A DNA stretch of 64,000 nt from JAWVFM01 sp963771655 (GTDB lineage Bacteria; Actinomycetota; Thermoleophilia; Solirubrobacterales; 70-9), in assembly GCA_963771655.1 (NCBI GenBank), contig CAVYUG010000009.1, positions 186,001-250,000 of the forward strand. Direction: 5' to 3'. A program made the translations under genes and the position numbers. Positions 34,522-42,006 of the stretch are shown piece by piece. Positions within the stretch are counted from its first letter, which is position 1, and each line of letters starts with the position of its first letter. Under the pieces are notes generated by a model. The model saw only the letters and a program-made list of their open reading frames with translations, made no database searches and had not been told where the DNA came from.

Positions 34522-35589
34522 CTACCAATCCGCGAGTACGTCGGCGATGCGCTCAGCCGCCCGGCCGTCCCATTTCGGCGGAGGTTGCGGGCGATCCCGC
34601 GTGCCGCCGGCCACCAGGCCCGGGATCTCGGCGATTCGGGCCGGGTCGAGGCCGAGCAGGGTGTTCGTCCCGCGCTCGACCGTCACCGGGCGCTCGGTGT
34701 TGTCGCGCAGGGTGAAGCAGGGAACCCCGAGGTATGTGGTCTCCTCCTGGATGCCCCCGGAGTCGGTGAGCACAGCCGCCGCGTCGGCCTCAAGCGAGAG
34801 GAAGTCGAGGTAGCCGACCGGATCGAGCAGGCGAACGCCCGGGGCCTCTCGATCGTCCAGCATCTTCCGGGTGCGTGGATGGACCGGGAAGACGACGGGC
34901 ATCTCGGCGCCGACGCGGTCGAGCGCCGCCATCGCCTCCCCCAGGAGCGGACCGTCGACGAGGGCCGGCCGGTGGAGCGTTACGAGGACGTAGGAGCCGG
35001 GCTCGAGCCCGAGCTTCCCGGCCGACTCGCGCTCGCGAAAGCGGTCGGAGAGGGCGACGAGCGTGTCGATCATCGTGTTGCCCACGAACCGCAGCCGCGC
35101 GGGATCGATCCCCTCCCGGGTCAGGTTGTCGACCGCGTCGTCGCAGTGGAGGAAGAGCAGCTCCGACAGGTGGTCGACGAGCACCCGGTTGAGCTCCTCG
35201 GGCATCGAGCGATCGAAGCTCCGAAGGCCGGACTCCACGTGTGCGACCGGGATGTCGAGCTTCGCCGCGGCGATGCCTGCGGCGAGCGTCGAGTTGACGT
35301 CCCCCGGCACGAGCACGAGGTCCGGCTTTCGCTCCCTCAGGACCGGCTCGATCCGCTCGATGACTCGCGCGGTCTGCTCGGCGTGCGTCCCCGACCCGAC
35401 ACCGAGCATGTGGTCGGGCTCGCCGATGCCGAGCTCCTCCAGGAAGATCTCCGACATCTCGCGGTCGTAGTGCTGGCCGGTGTGCACGATCGTCGCCGGC
35501 CAATCGGAGAAGCGCTCCCGCGCCGCGGCGATGACCGGCGCCATCTTGACCATGTTCGGGCGGGTGCCGACTACGTGCAGGAGGCGCAT
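34522..35589 (-). CDS. wecB: UDP-N-acetylglucosamine 2-epimerase (non-hydrolysing)
   Basis: Makes UDP-ManNAc from UDP-GlcNAc for surface polysaccharides. The start LHVVGTRPNMVKMAPVI, IVHTGQHYD, LVPGDVNSTLA and HVESGLRSFDRSMPEELNR are family motifs. The UDP-binding end is VLTDSGGIQEETTYLGVPC. Length is 355 residues. The ATG is at 35589; an upstream extension in the same frame has low-complexity sequence and is rejected. It adds a dedicated glycan precursor enzyme to the polysaccharide genes elsewhere in the window. Confidence 0.92.
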   Translation of the reverse strand: MRLLHVVGTRPNMVKMAPVIAAARERFSDWPATIVHTGQHYDREMSEIFLEELGIGEPDHMLGVGSGTHAEQTARVIERIEPVLRERKPDLVLVPGDVNSTLAAGIAAAKLDIPVAHVESGLRSFDRSMPEELNRVLVDHLSELLFLHCDDAVDNLTREGIDPARLRFVGNTMIDTLVALSDRFRERESAGKLGLEPGSYVLVTLHRPALVDGPLLGEAMAALDRVGAEMPVVFPVHPRTRKMLDDREAPGVRLLDPVGYLDFLSLEADAAAVLTDSGGIQEETTYLGVPCFTLRDNTERPVTVERGTNTLLGLDPARIAEIPGLVAGGTRDRPQPPPKWDGRAAERIADVLADW

Positions 35590-35599
35590 GAGCCAGGGG

Positions 35600-36502
35600 T
35601 CAGAGGACGTGCTTGGACAGGAACCGAAGCTGGTCGCCGACCCCGCGCTCGAAGTTCTCGCCGCGGTAGACGTCGAAGTGCCCGGCGTCGTATTCAACGA
35701 GCTCGCCGAACCGCGCCCGCCGGGCCGCCTTGCGGGCGGGTTCCGGCGGCGTCACGACGTCGCGGGTGCCGACGGCGACCATGAGCGGGCAGGCGACGTC
35801 GCCGGCCTTGCGGCCGGGCGAGTAGCCGGCGAGCGTGAGCCCGACCCGCGCCGCGTATTCGTTGCGCCAGCCGAAGCCCTCCGGATACATCGACGAGTAG
35901 CCCGGGAGCGCGTCCGGGCTGTTCATCGCCGCCAGCGTCCCGGGCGGGCCGACGATCGGCGCGTAATAAGGGTCCCGGCCGCGGAGCGCGCGGGCGGCGT
36001 CACGAAGTCCGGCAACGGTTAGCCGCAGGACGTTGCGAGGGCCGCCGGCCCTGAGCGTTCCGAGCCCGCTCGCGTGCGGCACCTGCGCGACGATCGCGGC
36101 CACCCGCGGGTCGGCGGCGCCCACCGCGATCACGTGCCCGCCCGAGAACGACGAGCCCCAGAGCGCGATCCGGTCCGGGTCGACGCCGTCGAGGGCGCGA
36201 GCGTGGCCGATCGCCGCGCGCCAGTCGGCGTGCTGGCGGCGGACGTCGAGGAGGTTCCGGGGCTCCCCGGTCGATTCGCCGAAATGGCGGTAGTCGAAGA
36301 CGAGCACCGCGAACCCTGCGGCGGCGAAGCGCTCCGCGTAGGCGTCGAGGCGGGCCTCCTTGAGCGCTCCGAAGCCGTGCGCCATGACGACGCAGGGCAC
36401 GTCCCCCTCCGTGTCCTCGGGCCGGTAGAGCCAGCCGGCGAGCGTCTCGCCGCCGGATGGGAACCGGACGTCCTCGCGGGCGGCGACCTGCCCGAGCGTC
36501 AT
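35600..36502 (-). CDS. Alpha/beta hydrolase (dienelactone hydrolase-like)
   Basis: A 300-residue serine hydrolase. The nucleophile elbow is WGSSFSGGH, the acid residue fits AVGTRDVVTPPE, and the His is in YDAGHFDVY. VVMAHGFGALKEARLDAYAE supplies the oxyanion region. A helical lid lies between about residues 130 and 210. The substrate is unknown; relatives act as esterases or peptidases. It is the second gene of a leftward unit starting with the pterin dehydratase (4-base overlap) and ends 11 bases before wecB. Confidence 0.85.
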   Translation of the reverse strand: MTLGQVAAREDVRFPSGGETLAGWLYRPEDTEGDVPCVVMAHGFGALKEARLDAYAERFAAAGFAVLVFDYRHFGESTGEPRNLLDVRRQHADWRAAIGHARALDGVDPDRIALWGSSFSGGHVIAVGAADPRVAAIVAQVPHASGLGTLRAGGPRNVLRLTVAGLRDAARALRGRDPYYAPIVGPPGTLAAMNSPDALPGYSSMYPEGFGWRNEYAARVGLTLAGYSPGRKAGDVACPLMVAVGTRDVVTPPEPARKAARRARFGELVEYDAGHFDVYRGENFERGVGDQLRFLSKHVL

Positions 36503-36777
36503 GCCAGCTTGTCGATCCGCCCCGCCAGCTCGAAGTCGTTGGCCGTCAGACCACCCTCGGAGTGCGAGGTGACCGTGACCGTGACCTTGTCCCAGGAGAT
36601 CTCGAGGTCCGGGTGATGCCCCATCTCCTCGGCGGGACCCACCAGCGCGTCGACGAACCGCACCGAGCCGACGAAGTCCCCCCGCTCGAACGTCTTGGTG
36701 ATCGCCTCGCCCGAACGCGACCAGCCGTCGACCTCGCCGAGCCTGGCGTCGATCTCCTCGTCCGTCAGCCGCGCCAC
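36499..36777 (-). CDS. 4a-hydroxytetrahydrobiopterin dehydratase (PCD/DCoH)
   Basis: Dehydrates the pterin carbinolamine formed by aromatic amino-acid hydroxylases. The product is 92 residues. The active-site block AEEMGHHPDLEISWDKV has the conserved His-His-Pro, and VTVTVTSHSEGGLTANDFEL completes the fold. I placed the start at GTG 36777 (VARLTDEEID) because TAGGGT lies exactly 7 bases upstream; no other in-frame start is better. No hydroxylase is nearby. It could also serve another pterin or a regulatory role. Confidence 0.88.
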   Translation of the reverse strand: MARLTDEEIDARLGEVDGWSRSGEAITKTFERGDFVGSVRFVDALVGPAEEMGHHPDLEISWDKVTVTVTSHSEGGLTANDFELAGRIDKLA

Positions 36778-36819
36778 CGGCGAAACCCTAGACCACCCGT
36801 CGACCAGTAGGTTCGACCG
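36778..36819. promoter_or_regulatory. Divergent pair of leaderless promoters
   Basis: This 42-base spacer holds two -10 boxes facing apart. TAGGGT (minus strand, 36790-36785) lies 7 bases before the GTG at 36777. TAGGTT (plus strand, 36808-36813) lies 6 bases before the GTG at 36820. There is no room for leaders, which makes this the clearest leaderless example in the window. Confidence 0.6.
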
Positions 36820-37722
36820 GTGCGTATCGCGAGCCTCGTCCCCTCGGCCACCGAGGCGCTGTTCGCGCTCGCCCTGGGCGATCAGGTGGTCGCCGTTACG
36901 CACGAGTGCGACTTCCCCGCCGAGGCGGCGCGGCTTCCGCACCTCACGCGCAGCGTGCTCGACCCGGGCCTCGCCCCGGCCGAGATCGACGGGCGCGTTC
37001 GCGAGCTTGTCGGCGCCGGCGAGGCCCTCTACGCCCTCGACGAGGCGCTGCTCGCCGACCTCGGGCCCGACCTCATCGTCACGCAGGCGGTCTGCGAGGT
37101 CTGCGCCGTGTCCTACGACGACGTACGCGCCGTGGCAGAGCGGCTGCCGTCGAGCCCGCCGGTCCTCTCGCTCGACCCGAGCACGCTGGGCGAGGTGCTC
37201 GGCGACCTCGAGCCGCTGGCGGACGCCGCCGGCGCGCCCGGCGCGGGCGATGAGCTCCGGCGGGGGCTCGAGCGTCGGATGGACGCGGTGCGGGAGGCCG
37301 TGGCCGCCCGGCCGCGACCTCGCGTCGCCGCGCTCGAGTGGCTGGACCCGCCGTACATCGCCGGCCATTGGGTGCCGGAGATGATCGCCGCAGCGGGGGC
37401 GGAGGACGTGCTCGGCGAGGCGGGCGGCCGTTCGCGAACCGCGGCCTGGGAGGAGGTGGCCGCCGCCCACCCCGAGGTCGTGGTCGTCATGCCCTGCGGC
37501 CTGCACTTGGACGAGTCAGCGAGGGAGGCGGCGAGCCACAGGGAGGATCTCCGCGCGCTCGGCGCCGATCGGGCGGTGGCCGTCGACGCCGCCGCTTCCT
37601 TCTCGCGCCCCGGCCCGAGGCTGGTGGACGGAATAGAGCTCTTGGCGCATGCGCTCCATCCGGCGGTGGTGGACGCACCGGCGTCCGTCTCGAGCGTCGA
37701 ATGCAGCATTGAGCGCCCATAA
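36820..37722 (+). CDS. Cobalamin/siderophore-type substrate-binding protein (BtuF-like), no signal peptide
   Basis: A 300-residue two-lobed periplasmic-binding-protein fold. It begins MRIASLVPSATEALFALALG, and VVAVTHECDFP, DLIVTQAVCEVCAVSYDD and ALEWLDPPYIAGHWVPEMI are typical of BtuF-like cobalamin-binding proteins. It lacks a signal peptide and lipobox, so it may be cytoplasmic or the start may be wrong; the TAGGTT box 6 bases upstream supports this start. No ABC permease or ATPase for B12 is adjacent. A non-transport role in metal or corrinoid binding is possible. Confidence 0.82.
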   Translation: MRIASLVPSATEALFALALGDQVVAVTHECDFPAEAARLPHLTRSVLDPGLAPAEIDGRVRELVGAGEALYALDEALLADLGPDLIVTQAVCEVCAVSYDDVRAVAERLPSSPPVLSLDPSTLGEVLGDLEPLADAAGAPGAGDELRRGLERRMDAVREAVAARPRPRVAALEWLDPPYIAGHWVPEMIAAAGAEDVLGEAGGRSRTAAWEEVAAAHPEVVVVMPCGLHLDESAREAASHREDLRALGADRAVAVDAAASFSRPGPRLVDGIELLAHALHPAVVDAPASVSSVECSIERP

Positions 37723-37756
37723 GGTGCTCAACCCCTCACTCGATCGAGAGGCGCCG

Positions 37757-37789
37757 GGCCGCCTCCCTTCGCTGCTACACGGAGGCCCC
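37757..37789. terminator. Candidate bidirectional terminator between convergent genes
   Basis: GCCTCC (37761-37766) pairs with GGAGGC (37781-37786), extended by flanking GGGCC and CCC. The element lies between the stops of the BtuF-like gene and the rhomboid gene. No U-run is visible. Confidence 0.4.
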
Positions 37790-38619
37790 TACGCCGCCGA
37801 CGCCGCCGCCAAGCACCCCGCGAACGCCGCGGCGCCCAGCGCCGCCAGCATGAGCCCCTCGACCGCGCCGCCCACCCGGCGCCGCTCGCCGAAGGCGACG
37901 ACCAGCGCCGCCAACCCGCCCCCGATGAGGCCGCCGATATGTCCCCCGACGCTGATCCCGGATACGCCGAAGGTGAACGCGAGATTGATCAGCACGTAGA
38001 CGCCGATCTGGCCCGCCACCTGCTCGAGGCCTCGGTGACGGGCGATGATGAACGCGGCCGACATGAGTCCGAAGACGGCCCCCGACGCTCCAACGGTGAG
38101 GGCGGTCGGCGTCACGATCAGCGCGCCAAGCGACCCGGCGAGCAGCGAGACGCCATAGATGCCGAGGAAGCGAGGCGACCCGACCGCCGGCTCCAGCAGG
38201 GTCCCGAGGATGAAGAGGGCGAACATGTTGAAGGCGATGTGGAGCACGCCGGCGTGCAGGAAGCCGCCGGTCACGATCCTGTACCACTCGCCGTTGGCCA
38301 CCTGAGGGCCGTCGAGCGCGAGGTTGTGGAAGACGCTCCCGCCCCCGCTGAAGCCGATCCCCGCGCTTGAGCCCGACGCGACCTCGGCGACGAAGAAGGC
38401 GACGTTGATGGCGATCAGCGCGTAGGTGGCGGGCGCCCTGCCCGCCGAGAGCCCGGACGCTCCCGCGGGGGCCCGCTTCACCCGCGTGGTCTGTCCCGCG
38501 CACTCGGGACAGCGCATGCCGACCGGGGTCGGGGTCATGCAATCGGGGCAGATGGGCCGCTCGCAGTTCGAGCACGCCACGTTCGTCTCCCGGTCGGGAT
38601 GCCGGTAGCAGACAGCCAT
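37789..38619 (-). CDS. Rhomboid-family intramembrane serine protease with N-terminal zinc ribbon
   Basis: A 276-residue membrane protease. The first 45 residues are a cytoplasmic zinc-binding domain of B-box/ribbon type (CYRHPDRETNVACSNCERPI; CPDCMTPTPVGMRCPEC). Six or seven helices follow. The catalytic Ser is in VGASGAVFGL, and the His is in VGGHIGGLIGG. HIAFNMFALFILG supplies the conserved His and Asn of helix 2. Substrates are unknown. TAGATT lies 10 bases upstream of the ATG. Zinc-ribbon rhomboids are common in actinobacteria. Confidence 0.92.
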   Translation of the reverse strand: MAVCYRHPDRETNVACSNCERPICPDCMTPTPVGMRCPECAGQTTRVKRAPAGASGLSAGRAPATYALIAINVAFFVAEVASGSSAGIGFSGGGSVFHNLALDGPQVANGEWYRIVTGGFLHAGVLHIAFNMFALFILGTLLEPAVGSPRFLGIYGVSLLAGSLGALIVTPTALTVGASGAVFGLMSAAFIIARHRGLEQVAGQIGVYVLINLAFTFGVSGISVGGHIGGLIGGGLAALVVAFGERRRVGGAVEGLMLAALGAAAFAGCLAAASAA

Positions 38620-38632
38620 GGGGCGAAGGAAT

Positions 38633-38878
38633 CTAGAGCGGTGCGCGCAAGAGCGGCGCTGACGTCGGCTGGCTCGAGCCTCCGCGCGGCTCGCGGGTCA
38701 CGAGCACCGCGCTGGCGCCCGCGAGGTGGGGAACAGCCGCGCTGGCCGTGCCGTCCTGCCGCAGGAGGTGGCGGTCGTAGAAGACCTCGAAGGCATGGGG
38801 CTCGTTCTCGTCGACGAGGACCATCAGCTCCTCGTCGGCGAGGCGCTCGATCGCGCGCGGATCTCGGCTGCGGCTCAT
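38633..38878 (-). pseudogene. Remnant of a sigma-70 family factor (start of region 2 only)
   Basis: The 81-residue frame starts with MSRSRDPRAIERLADEELM and continues VDENEPHAFEVFYDRH, which is the usual beginning of ECF-like sigma region 2. After that point the expected core-binding helices are missing in all three frames. The rest (LLRQDGTASAAVPHLAGASA and onward) is unrelated, low-complexity sequence. It looks like a truncated sigma gene after a deletion or rearrangement. It lies about 1 kb from an intact ECF sigma gene on the same strand. Confidence 0.55.
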
Positions 38879-38946
38879 CTGTGTGCCTACGGTCCTCATC
38901 CGTGAGCGGATCACACCGACCGGCGCGATCCGCGATAGTCCCGCGC

Positions 38947-39363
38947 ATGAGCGGTGCTGAGCGCTACGCCCGCGTGGCCGGAGCGATCCTCGTGGTGGCC
39001 GGCGTCATCGGCCTGCTGTTCGGCGGCGGTTTCGTCGGCTCCGGCGGCTGGCAGGACGCGCTTCACATCGTCGCCGGCATCCTCGGCTTCGTTGCGGCGT
39101 CCTCGTGGGCGCGTGACTACGCGCTGGGCTTCGGCCTCCTGTTCTGCGTCCTCGGCGTCTGGGGCCTCGTCGCGGGCTCGGGGACCGAGATCCTCGGCGA
39201 GCTTCCGGTGACGACGTCGGTCGCGATCGGGCACCTGACTCTCGGCCTCGTCGGCCTCGGCGCCGGCGCGGCGACCCCGGCTAGCTCTCGCGGACCGACC
39301 GGATCAGCTCGTCGGCGCGGGCGCGCAGGCCGGTCGGCTGGCGCCGGCGCCGGGCCTCGATAA
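38947..39363 (+). CDS. Small membrane protein, DUF4383-like
   Basis: Product of 138 residues with four hydrophobic helices (VAGAILVVAGVIGLLFGG; ALHIVAGILGFVAA; YALGFGLLFCVLGVWGLVAG; AIGHLTLGLVGLGAG), similar to DUF4383 proteins. A tail of arginine and glycine follows. A TAGTCC box lies 5 bases before the ATG. The end overlaps the convergent small gene by 83 bases, in which only one of the two frames may be conserved. Function unknown. Confidence 0.65.
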   Translation: MSGAERYARVAGAILVVAGVIGLLFGGGFVGSGGWQDALHIVAGILGFVAASSWARDYALGFGLLFCVLGVWGLVAGSGTEILGELPVTTSVAIGHLTLGLVGLGAGAATPASSRGPTGSARRRGRAGRSAGAGAGPR

Positions 39364-39625
39364 GGAGAAGCGCCCCACCGGCCGCCGCGCCGGCCACCCC
39401 GGCGACGACTGGGCGCACCCAGTTGCGCGGGTCGCGGAGCGAGGCGAGCTCGGTCTCCGACACCTCGTCGGCCCAGCTCGAGAGCTCGGCGGCCGCCTGC
39501 TCGGTGATGCTGGCGAGGGTCGTCTCGATCCGGCTCGACAGGCTCTCGGGCGGATCGATCGGTCGCAGCGCGTCGCTGAGCAGCGCCTCGAGATCGAGAG
39601 GACTGGCCTGATCCGTCATCGCCAA
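39281..39625 (-). CDS. Single-pass membrane protein downstream of an ECF sigma gene
   Basis: Product of 114 residues (or 112 from ATG 39619). The first 70 residues are acidic and helical (LEALLSDALRPIDPPESLSS). One transmembrane helix (PVVAGVAGAAAGGALLLI) lies near residues 72-90, and a positively charged tail follows. It starts 14 bases after the sigma gene stop. This layout fits a cognate anti-sigma factor, but there is no zinc anti-sigma motif (H-x3-C-x2-C), so the role is inferred from position. Confidence 0.65.
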   Translation of the reverse strand: MAMTDQASPLDLEALLSDALRPIDPPESLSSRIETTLASITEQAAAELSSWADEVSETELASLRDPRNWVRPVVAGVAGAAAGGALLLIEARRRRQPTGLRARADELIRSVRES

Positions 39626-39638
39626 GTCTCCAAGCCGG

Positions 39639-40211
39639 TCATGACAGTTCCTCCTCGAGCTGCTTGATCGCGCGGTGGATCAGCACCTTGGTCGCCCCGT
39701 CGGTCCGGCCGAGCGCCCGAGCGATCTCTCGGTTCGACATCCCGAGCGCGAACCGCATGATCAGGGCGTCGCGACGGTCCTCGGAGAGGCCGTCGAGCTT
39801 CGCGATCACCTCTCTCAGCTCCTCCCTGCCCTCGGCGACGCGCTCGGTCCCGTGCGGGTGGGTCGGCGGCTCGATCGCGTCGAGCGCGGCCTCTGGCCGG
39901 CGCGCCCGGTCGCGGTGGTAGTTCGACGCCAGGTTGTGGGCGATGCGGATGAGCCACGGCCGCAGCGGCCGGCCGTTCGACTCGCGGCGCGCCCGGTCGA
40001 AGTGGCGGTAGGCCTGAAGGAACGCCTGCTCGGTCAGGTCCTCGGCGTCGTGGTGGTTTCCCACCCGGTAGTACGCGTAGGAGTAGACGTCGCGAAGGTG
40101 GGCTCGGTAGAGCTCCGAGAACGCGCGGTCGAGCTCCGCCTTGGCGGCCGGGTCCTCCGGCAGCGCGGCTGCGGTCCCCCCGCGCCTTGAGGCCTCTTCG
40201 GGGTCGGACAC
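39639..40211 (-). CDS. ECF-type RNA polymerase sigma factor
   Basis: Product of about 190 residues with sigma regions 2 and 4. Region 2 reads LYRAHLRDVYSYAYYRVGNH and AEDLTEQAFLQAYRHFDR, then RPWLIRIAHNLASNYHRDRA. Region 4 reads LSEDRRDALIMRFALGMSNR and EIARALGRTDGATKVLIHRA. The preferred start is GTG 40211, which lies 6 bases after TAGGCT; a GTG one codon upstream is too close. It probably directs a stress or envelope regulon, controlled by the membrane protein encoded next. Confidence 0.9.
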   Translation of the reverse strand: MSDPEEASRRGGTAAALPEDPAAKAELDRAFSELYRAHLRDVYSYAYYRVGNHHDAEDLTEQAFLQAYRHFDRARRESNGRPLRPWLIRIAHNLASNYHRDRARRPEAALDAIEPPTHPHGTERVAEGREELREVIAKLDGLSEDRRDALIMRFALGMSNREIARALGRTDGATKVLIHRAIKQLEEELS

Positions 40212-40241
40212 CACCCAAGCCTAAACCTCCGGCTCGCCCAC

Positions 40242-41951
40242 TCATGCAGCCTGCCTCTCGCGCTCGGCGCGGCGCAGGCTCGCCACCCAGTCATCGGCCG
40301 AGAGGCGCCCGGCGATCAGCCCGGCGAGGCCGTCGAGCCCGGGCGCGTCGAACCCAGCGCCCTTGATCGCGGCCGCGAGCAAGGGCACGGAGTCGAGCGA
40401 CTCCGAGGCCTGCCCGATGCGACCCGGTATCTGGTCGGCAGGAACGCCGTTGCCCAGGAGCTCGCCGGCCTGGCGGTTCCGGCTCCCGGGCGCGAGCACC
40501 GTCGCCGTCAGGTCGCCGACACCCGCCAGCCCTGAGAACGTCTCCACCCGTGCGCCCGCTCCGAGGCCGAAGTCGACGCACTCGCGCCACACCTGGGCGG
40601 CCGCGATGCCGGCGGCGTTCAGCCCGTGCGGCACGGCGGCGGCGGCCGCGAGGGCCGCGGCGTTCTTCGCCGCGCCGGCGATCTCGACACCGATCACGTC
40701 GTCGGTGCGCTCGCAGACGAGCCCCGCGCGGTCGAAGACCTCTCCCAGCTGAGCTCGAAGGTCGGCATCGGGCCCCGCCAGCACCAGCGCCGCGATCCCG
40801 GCGACCGCCTCGCGCGCCAAGGCCGGGCCGCCGAGCGAGGCGATCGCGCGCGCGCGCACCCGCTGCGATGTGTACTCGAACGGCTGCAGCCCGAGCGGCT
40901 CGACGAGCCCCTTGCTCAGCAGGAGAACCGCGGTGCGCCCACCGACGCGATCGGCAAGCGAGCCGACGACGGCCGGAAGCCCCGCCGAGGGAACGGCCAG
41001 GCAGACGAGGTCGCAGGCCCCGAGCTCGATGTCGGAGGCCCGCTTTACGGTGACGCCGTCGGGCAACGTGACGCCGGGGAGGTAGTCCGCGTTGACCCGC
41101 TTGCGGGCGAGCTCCGTGGCCTTCTCCTTCGACCGAGTTCCCAGCTGCACGTCGAGGCCGCCTCGCGCGAGCAGCACGGCGATCGCGGTACCCCAGCTCC
41201 CGGCCCCGATGACGGCCGCCTTGCGGAGCGGCGGCAGGCCGCCGAGCCATTCCCACTGGAGCTCGACGTTGGGCCAGATGCGGTCGGTGACGGTCGCCGC
41301 GAGCGTCGGCGAGGGCCGCTCGGTCCGCGGGAAGGTCATGGGCTGCCCGGCGCGGAGGCGGACCTTCCGCGGCCGTATCCGCCAGCCGCGGCGAACCTGC
41401 TCGCTGCCGAACACGGCGACCGGCAGGACGGCCGCACCGCTCTCGAGCGCCAGCCGGCCGACTCCGCGCTTCGGCGTGCCCAGGGAGCCGGTGCGGATTC
41501 GCGTCCCCTCGGGGAAGATCACGACGGTGCCTCCGCGCTCGACGGCGACCCGCGCGGTCTCCATCGCGGCCTCGTCGGACTGTCCGCGACGAATCGGGAA
41601 GGCCCCGAGCCGCGAGAGCAGCCATCCCTGCCAGCGCTTCTCGAAGAGCTCGACCTTGGCGACGAACTGGATGCGCCGGCGCCACGGAAGCAGCGCGCCG
41701 ATCACGAACGGGTCGAGGAAGCTCCGGTGGTTGGAGGCGACGATGAGGCCCCCGGAGACCCGGGCGTGCTCGCGCCCGTGTCGGTCGAGCCGCAGCCAGA
41801 GCAGGAACGCGGGGACGAGAAGGATGCGCGCCGCGTAGTAGAGGACCCGGTTCGTGCCCCTCTCGCGCGCGAAGCGGTGGTACCGCTCATACCTCTCCTC
41901 GCTGATCACCGCGTCCCTGCGCGGTGGCGCGGACGCGGGCTGCGCCTCCAT
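40242..41951 (-). CDS. Fusion of PlsC-like acyltransferase and glycerol-3-phosphate dehydrogenase (GpsA)
   Basis: A 569-residue two-domain lipid enzyme. The N-terminal acyltransferase (about 60-245) has SNHRSFLDPFVIG with the catalytic His/Asp, FPIRRGQSD and VVIFPEGTRIRTG. The C-terminal part (about 262-569) is a full NAD(P)-dependent glycerol-3-phosphate dehydrogenase. It has AVIGAGSWGTAIAVLLARGG, LLSKGLVEPLGLQPFEYTSQ, the catalytic Lys region EIAGAAKNAAALAAAAA, and GDLTATVLAPGSRNRQAGE. One polypeptide could thus make glycerol 3-phosphate and also acylate a lipid precursor. There is no internal stop or ribosome site. A 14-bp dyad abuts the ATG. Confidence 0.93.
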   Translation of the reverse strand: MEAQPASAPPRRDAVISEERYERYHRFARERGTNRVLYYAARILLVPAFLLWLRLDRHGREHARVSGGLIVASNHRSFLDPFVIGALLPWRRRIQFVAKVELFEKRWQGWLLSRLGAFPIRRGQSDEAAMETARVAVERGGTVVIFPEGTRIRTGSLGTPKRGVGRLALESGAAVLPVAVFGSEQVRRGWRIRPRKVRLRAGQPMTFPRTERPSPTLAATVTDRIWPNVELQWEWLGGLPPLRKAAVIGAGSWGTAIAVLLARGGLDVQLGTRSKEKATELARKRVNADYLPGVTLPDGVTVKRASDIELGACDLVCLAVPSAGLPAVVGSLADRVGGRTAVLLLSKGLVEPLGLQPFEYTSQRVRARAIASLGGPALAREAVAGIAALVLAGPDADLRAQLGEVFDRAGLVCERTDDVIGVEIAGAAKNAAALAAAAAVPHGLNAAGIAAAQVWRECVDFGLGAGARVETFSGLAGVGDLTATVLAPGSRNRQAGELLGNGVPADQIPGRIGQASESLDSVPLLAAAIKGAGFDAPGLDGLAGLIAGRLSADDWVASLRRAERERQAA

Positions 41952-41964
41952 GTACGTGCGTACA
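41951..41964. promoter_or_regulatory. Operator-like dyad at the start of the PlsC-GpsA gene
   Basis: TGTACG-TG-CGTACA is a perfect 6+6 inverted repeat that touches the start codon on the minus strand. TACGCA within it could serve as the -10 element, so a bound repressor would block transcription and translation at once. It is a single copy in the window. Confidence 0.4.
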
Positions 41965-42006
41965 CGTCTTCGCTGGGGCGGTTACTCGCAGGCGTGCGGC
42001 TTGCGT

